DNA from: Methylomicrobium lacus LW14
GTDB taxonomy: Bacteria; Pseudomonadota; Gammaproteobacteria; Methylococcales; Methylomonadaceae
Assembly (NCBI RefSeq): GCF_000527095.1
Contig: NZ_AZUN01000001.1
Span: forward strand, 4,291,501 to 4,355,500
Reading direction: 5' to 3'
DNA: 64,000 nt
The notes under the pieces were generated by a model that had not been told where the DNA came from, ran no database searches, and worked only from the letters and a program-made list of their open reading frames with translations. Position 1 is the first letter of the stretch; the number at the start of each line of letters is the position of its first letter. The translations under genes and the position numbers were made by a program. This document shows, piece after piece, positions 62,101-64,000 of this stretch.

Positions 62101-64000
62101 AATATCCTTCAACTTGAATCGGTGCGAAATAAAGCATCACGAGATCGAAGGCATAAAGCACTTGAGAGGGTTCTAGATAACGCAGCTTCAATACCCAAGC
62201 TCATGGACTATTTTGACATTAAAATAGCCCCTGACTTGGTACAGCTTGAGGATGAACCAGATGATCAGATAATTTCAAGATATAATTCCAATGGTAAAAA
62301 ACTAAACCCAAAACAAGAAGAGGCATTTCGTCAACTCACGGCTTGGGGACCTTTGGGCGTTCTTCAAGGACCTCCAGGTACAGGTAAAACTGCATTTATC
62401 AGTATTTTTATACATTACCTTTTTCATGATCTTGGTGCTCGCAATATTCTTTTAGTTGGACAATCCCACACATCTGTTGATAATGTGGCTAAAAAGGTTA
62501 GGGAGGTATGCAAGGATCATAAGACTGAGTTATCAGTAGTCCGTATTGGACAAGAAAACATGATTGCTACCGAGTTGCTTGATACACATACAAGGGCTCT
62601 TCAAAGGCGAATGCGTCACCAATTTCATCGAGAATATGATCAACGCATATGTACTTTTTCTCGAAGTTTAGTTTTGCCAGATAGTTTTGTCAGAGAGGTC
62701 GCCGCCGTCCACAGGAATATATCTCCATTGCTTGATACTTTAAGAAAATGTGCTGAAGGAATTACAGAGATAACATCTAGACCTGTTCAATCTGAAAAAG
62801 ACCAAGACAGATTGGCAGACCTAATAAATGAACAAGAAAAACAAGAAAATGCTTTTCAGTCTTTTGTTAATAGTCGTTTTCCGATTGATGCCAATAGGTT
62901 GATTAATAGCGAAAAACGTTGGGAAACTATTGTGCAAATAATCGCCGATTCGCATGAAATCAATAACCCATCTGCAACTACAAAATTATCCAATTTATTG
63001 AAACTCAGTCATGAATGGCTTGATGTACTTAAAACGGGGGAAGCCAATTATGACCAGTTTTTAGTAAAAACTAGACAGCTTGTTTGTGGAACTCTCGTTG
63101 GTTTAGGACAGAAACAACTTGGTATTGCTGAAACTGATTTTGATTGGGTGATTGTTGATGAAGCGGCTCGTGCCCAAGCAAGTGAACTTATGATTGCTAT
63201 TCAATCTGGTAGGCGGGTACTATTGGTAGGAGACCACAGACAACTACCGCCTCTTTATGATAAGAATCATCTCAAATCTGTTGCCAAACGACTTGGTATC
63301 TCTCAAAAAAGCATCATAAAAACAGATTTTCAAAGACTATTTGAAACCACTAAAGGAATTACTCTTGATACACAATATAGGATGTGCGAACCGATTGGTG
63401 ATTTAGTCTCACATTGTTTCTATGCAAATGAGCTCACAAAGTTAAAAACTGGACGTGGTTCTTCTCCTGATTGGTATTCTGCTATGCCGCATCCTTGGAA
63501 TACACCTGTAGTATGGATAGATAGTGGACAAGGCGAGTGTGCAACAGGTGAAGAGCCTAATCGCAATGGTAAGGGCAAAGGATATGTTAATCATCATGAA
63601 ATAAATATAATTTTAGATTATTTATGCTTACTTTCTCAGAGTCCGCATTTAGAACACATCCGTGAATCTCATACGGAATCTCAAAAATATGTAATTGGTA
63701 TTATCACCATGTACCGAGCACAACTAGACCTTCTTGAACAGAAGCTCAGTCAAGCGGAATGGGCGGGACCTTTGCGAAACTTGATAAAAATCGATACTGT
63801 AGATTCTTATCAAGGTCAGGAAAACCCCATAATAATTTTAAGTTTGGTTAGAGATTCCATTGATAAACAACAAGGATTTCTAGTAGATGAGCCTCGAATC
63901 AATGTATCTCTGTCGCGAGCACAAGAGCGATTAATTATTATTGGAGCTTGCCGTATGTGGCAAAACATGAATAGCGACGATCCATTAGCAAGGGTTTTTA
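59116..64000 (+). CDS. NERD nuclease - tandem kinase-like - SF1 helicase fusion (3' end outside window)
   Basis: One open frame of 1,628 codons without a stop, still open at the window edge. Residues about 1-120 are a NERD-type nuclease domain with Asp47 (IDVLI) and VELKEW (Glu60, Lys62), a D...ExK motif. The first kinase-like domain (about 215-480) has HRDVDGHN (343-350), but its DFG position reads SGF, so it is probably inactive. A second (about 490-745) has HGDIHPDNILV (637-647) and DFG (672-674). A linker follows. The SF1 helicase shows GPPGTGKT (1085-1092), DEAA (1348-1351), GDHRQLPP, DSYQGQE and VSLSRAQERL. The start is GTG 59116 with AAGGA upstream. Codon use is A+T rich. A defence role is inferred from the domain set. 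Confidence 0.85.
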   Translation, partial: MKIKILGANGLHASEIRAVTKMEAFRDSWYAYAGVLVVDDQGSMDIDVLIITHDRLLLVELKEWNGDLEDIGGQWYINGSSRGKSPYATKRVHAIRLGKLLEKELKHKLGYSLFVEAHVVLCGNSTPEKISNKEKRFVHTLDDFLKISSSVYDEIVGHSDVPKHLFETLRKPRPNSKEYLPILQGFFDSPKVRPKQFKIHNFIAEETPWFTHRSQLYKEFKGFHEDAAHELALMRRWDFSQLGTGFATQNQWADIALRESRILGYARDRNNRLDEYLLRSKMSLGKDDITEDVTEIYEIRRTYTRLDDFINGQINQSDTESRLDLVRALLVPFSELHSIGIGHRDVDGHNLWYASEQASIVVSGFATAFFPERGTIRDLREQLQSSNLKLPEDAYKTEGEILDAFRQDVFMLATIAYRICFKEQTLKKDDDGILVWKEPNPDDFQGRLNSWFIKALSFEPKDRFANASEMLSQFNDTTGLASNLSDDFSAFDAVMEGDFVKRNWGIINLFMKYPPAPGENPSVGGETSKYRTFADESEAYVKIWQQVKSQQNRAGENRRILRFRQRIEHIAKSNIPTPQIIDYGLLESGGLYLITRIEPGQLWKEAISEIEDSEHRLQVAISLVTTLIDLHEQGLTHGDIHPDNILVKTTTDVESDNNEVKLPVVILLDMLDFGEQTEPFNLEYGPSNPAAADAEERDRFAAYKMIKELIEGDDFPVITEEINRGFKSPNGIPVALSPLQEALKAALASKSTEKTAPEQPSIYFIWNDYSFPSSDFELEHDGAFYHCNTVWDRRNTELLHCYLTSVNSSLSITFDPEQRQIRDVRFKPNIPLSEVVQASKKSQEQLSCKIVIKQGFPNPSSTRAVLNFLLSLDSVLTLLEEKFTSIEDATTEDGLETEYVSVRDIWRTLAETEKETLLTVEIGDTEIQENFNGHLLIPYINNSGRTFDFEIDDIVLVKEEGEDNSLGNLDVYQTNADFLFLNPKRAKLQNHLKKGNILQLESVRNKASRDRRHKALERVLDNAASIPKLMDYFDIKIAPDLVQLEDEPDDQIISRYNSNGKKLNPKQEEAFRQLTAWGPLGVLQGPPGTGKTAFISIFIHYLFHDLGARNILLVGQSHTSVDNVAKKVREVCKDHKTELSVVRIGQENMIATELLDTHTRALQRRMRHQFHREYDQRICTFSRSLVLPDSFVREVAAVHRNISPLLDTLRKCAEGITEITSRPVQSEKDQDRLADLINEQEKQENAFQSFVNSRFPIDANRLINSEKRWETIVQIIADSHEINNPSATTKLSNLLKLSHEWLDVLKTGEANYDQFLVKTRQLVCGTLVGLGQKQLGIAETDFDWVIVDEAARAQASELMIAIQSGRRVLLVGDHRQLPPLYDKNHLKSVAKRLGISQKSIIKTDFQRLFETTKGITLDTQYRMCEPIGDLVSHCFYANELTKLKTGRGSSPDWYSAMPHPWNTPVVWIDSGQGECATGEEPNRNGKGKGYVNHHEINIILDYLCLLSQSPHLEHIRESHTESQKYVIGIITMYRAQLDLLEQKLSQAEWAGPLRNLIKIDTVDSYQGQENPIIILSLVRDSIDKQQGFLVDEPRINVSLSRAQERLIIIGACRMWQNMNSDDPLARVF

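Overview
The window looks like the chromosome of a gammaproteobacterial methanotroph or close methylotroph (Methylococcaceae-like). This is inferred from gene content: a PQQ-catabolism-associated ABC/beta-propeller operon, a lone soxB, a Calvin-type class II aldolase, part of an aryl-polyene cluster and NqrM. No methane or methanol oxidation gene lies inside the window, so the assignment is tentative. Core genes are G+C rich; two blocks (about 12.1-18.4 kb and 59.1-64 kb) are visibly A+T richer and carry defence-type genes.

Layout. 0-2.4 kb: nqrM, a CBS-domain protein, exonuclease I. 2.7-9.5 kb: exported proteins, namely two tandem DUF6600-type paralogues with very different low-complexity tails, then a secreted zinc metalloprotease with fibronectin/cadherin-like repeats. 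9.7-12 kb: a LysM/L,D-transpeptidase/SPOR lipoprotein and a frameshifted DUF1097 membrane gene, among dispersed palindromes. 12.8-18.2 kb: A+T-rich island with a membrane protein of unknown function and an overlapping operon that reads as an ABC-three-component (ABC-3C) conflict system (small protein, PD-(D/E)xK-like protein, middle component, DUF3732 SMC-like ATPase).

18.5-27 kb: class II aldolase, membrane metallophosphoesterase, NDH-2, YcxB-like protein, dnaQ and waaA. 27-32.8 kb: FAD halogenase-like enzyme, DUF3261 lipoprotein and the ketosynthase/dehydratase/ketoreductase/ketosynthase half of an aryl-polyene pathway. 32.9-38.1 kb: exported proteins, ZIP and GDT1 metal transporters, soxB. 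38.2-41.6 kb: an Mla/MCE lipid-transport operon. 41.6-43.1 kb: a leader region with a sigma-54-type promoter, a YceI gene, and a tRNA-Gly/Cys cluster built by tandem duplication that includes a decayed tRNA-Cys.

43.1-49.2 kb: PQQ-associated ABC operon followed by two genes of unknown function. 49.6-55.6 kb: housekeeping genes (PilZ, MOSC, purine salvage pair, nagZ, tatD, pilZ, holB). 55.7-58.9 kb: a phage-like dNMP kinase and a YddA/BacA-type ABC protein whose nucleotide-binding domain has lost its catalytic motifs. 59.1 kb to the window end: one uninterrupted reading frame of more than 1,628 codons that joins a NERD nuclease domain, two kinase-like domains and an SF1 helicase. Together with the ABC-3C operon it is the best candidate here for an interesting defence system.
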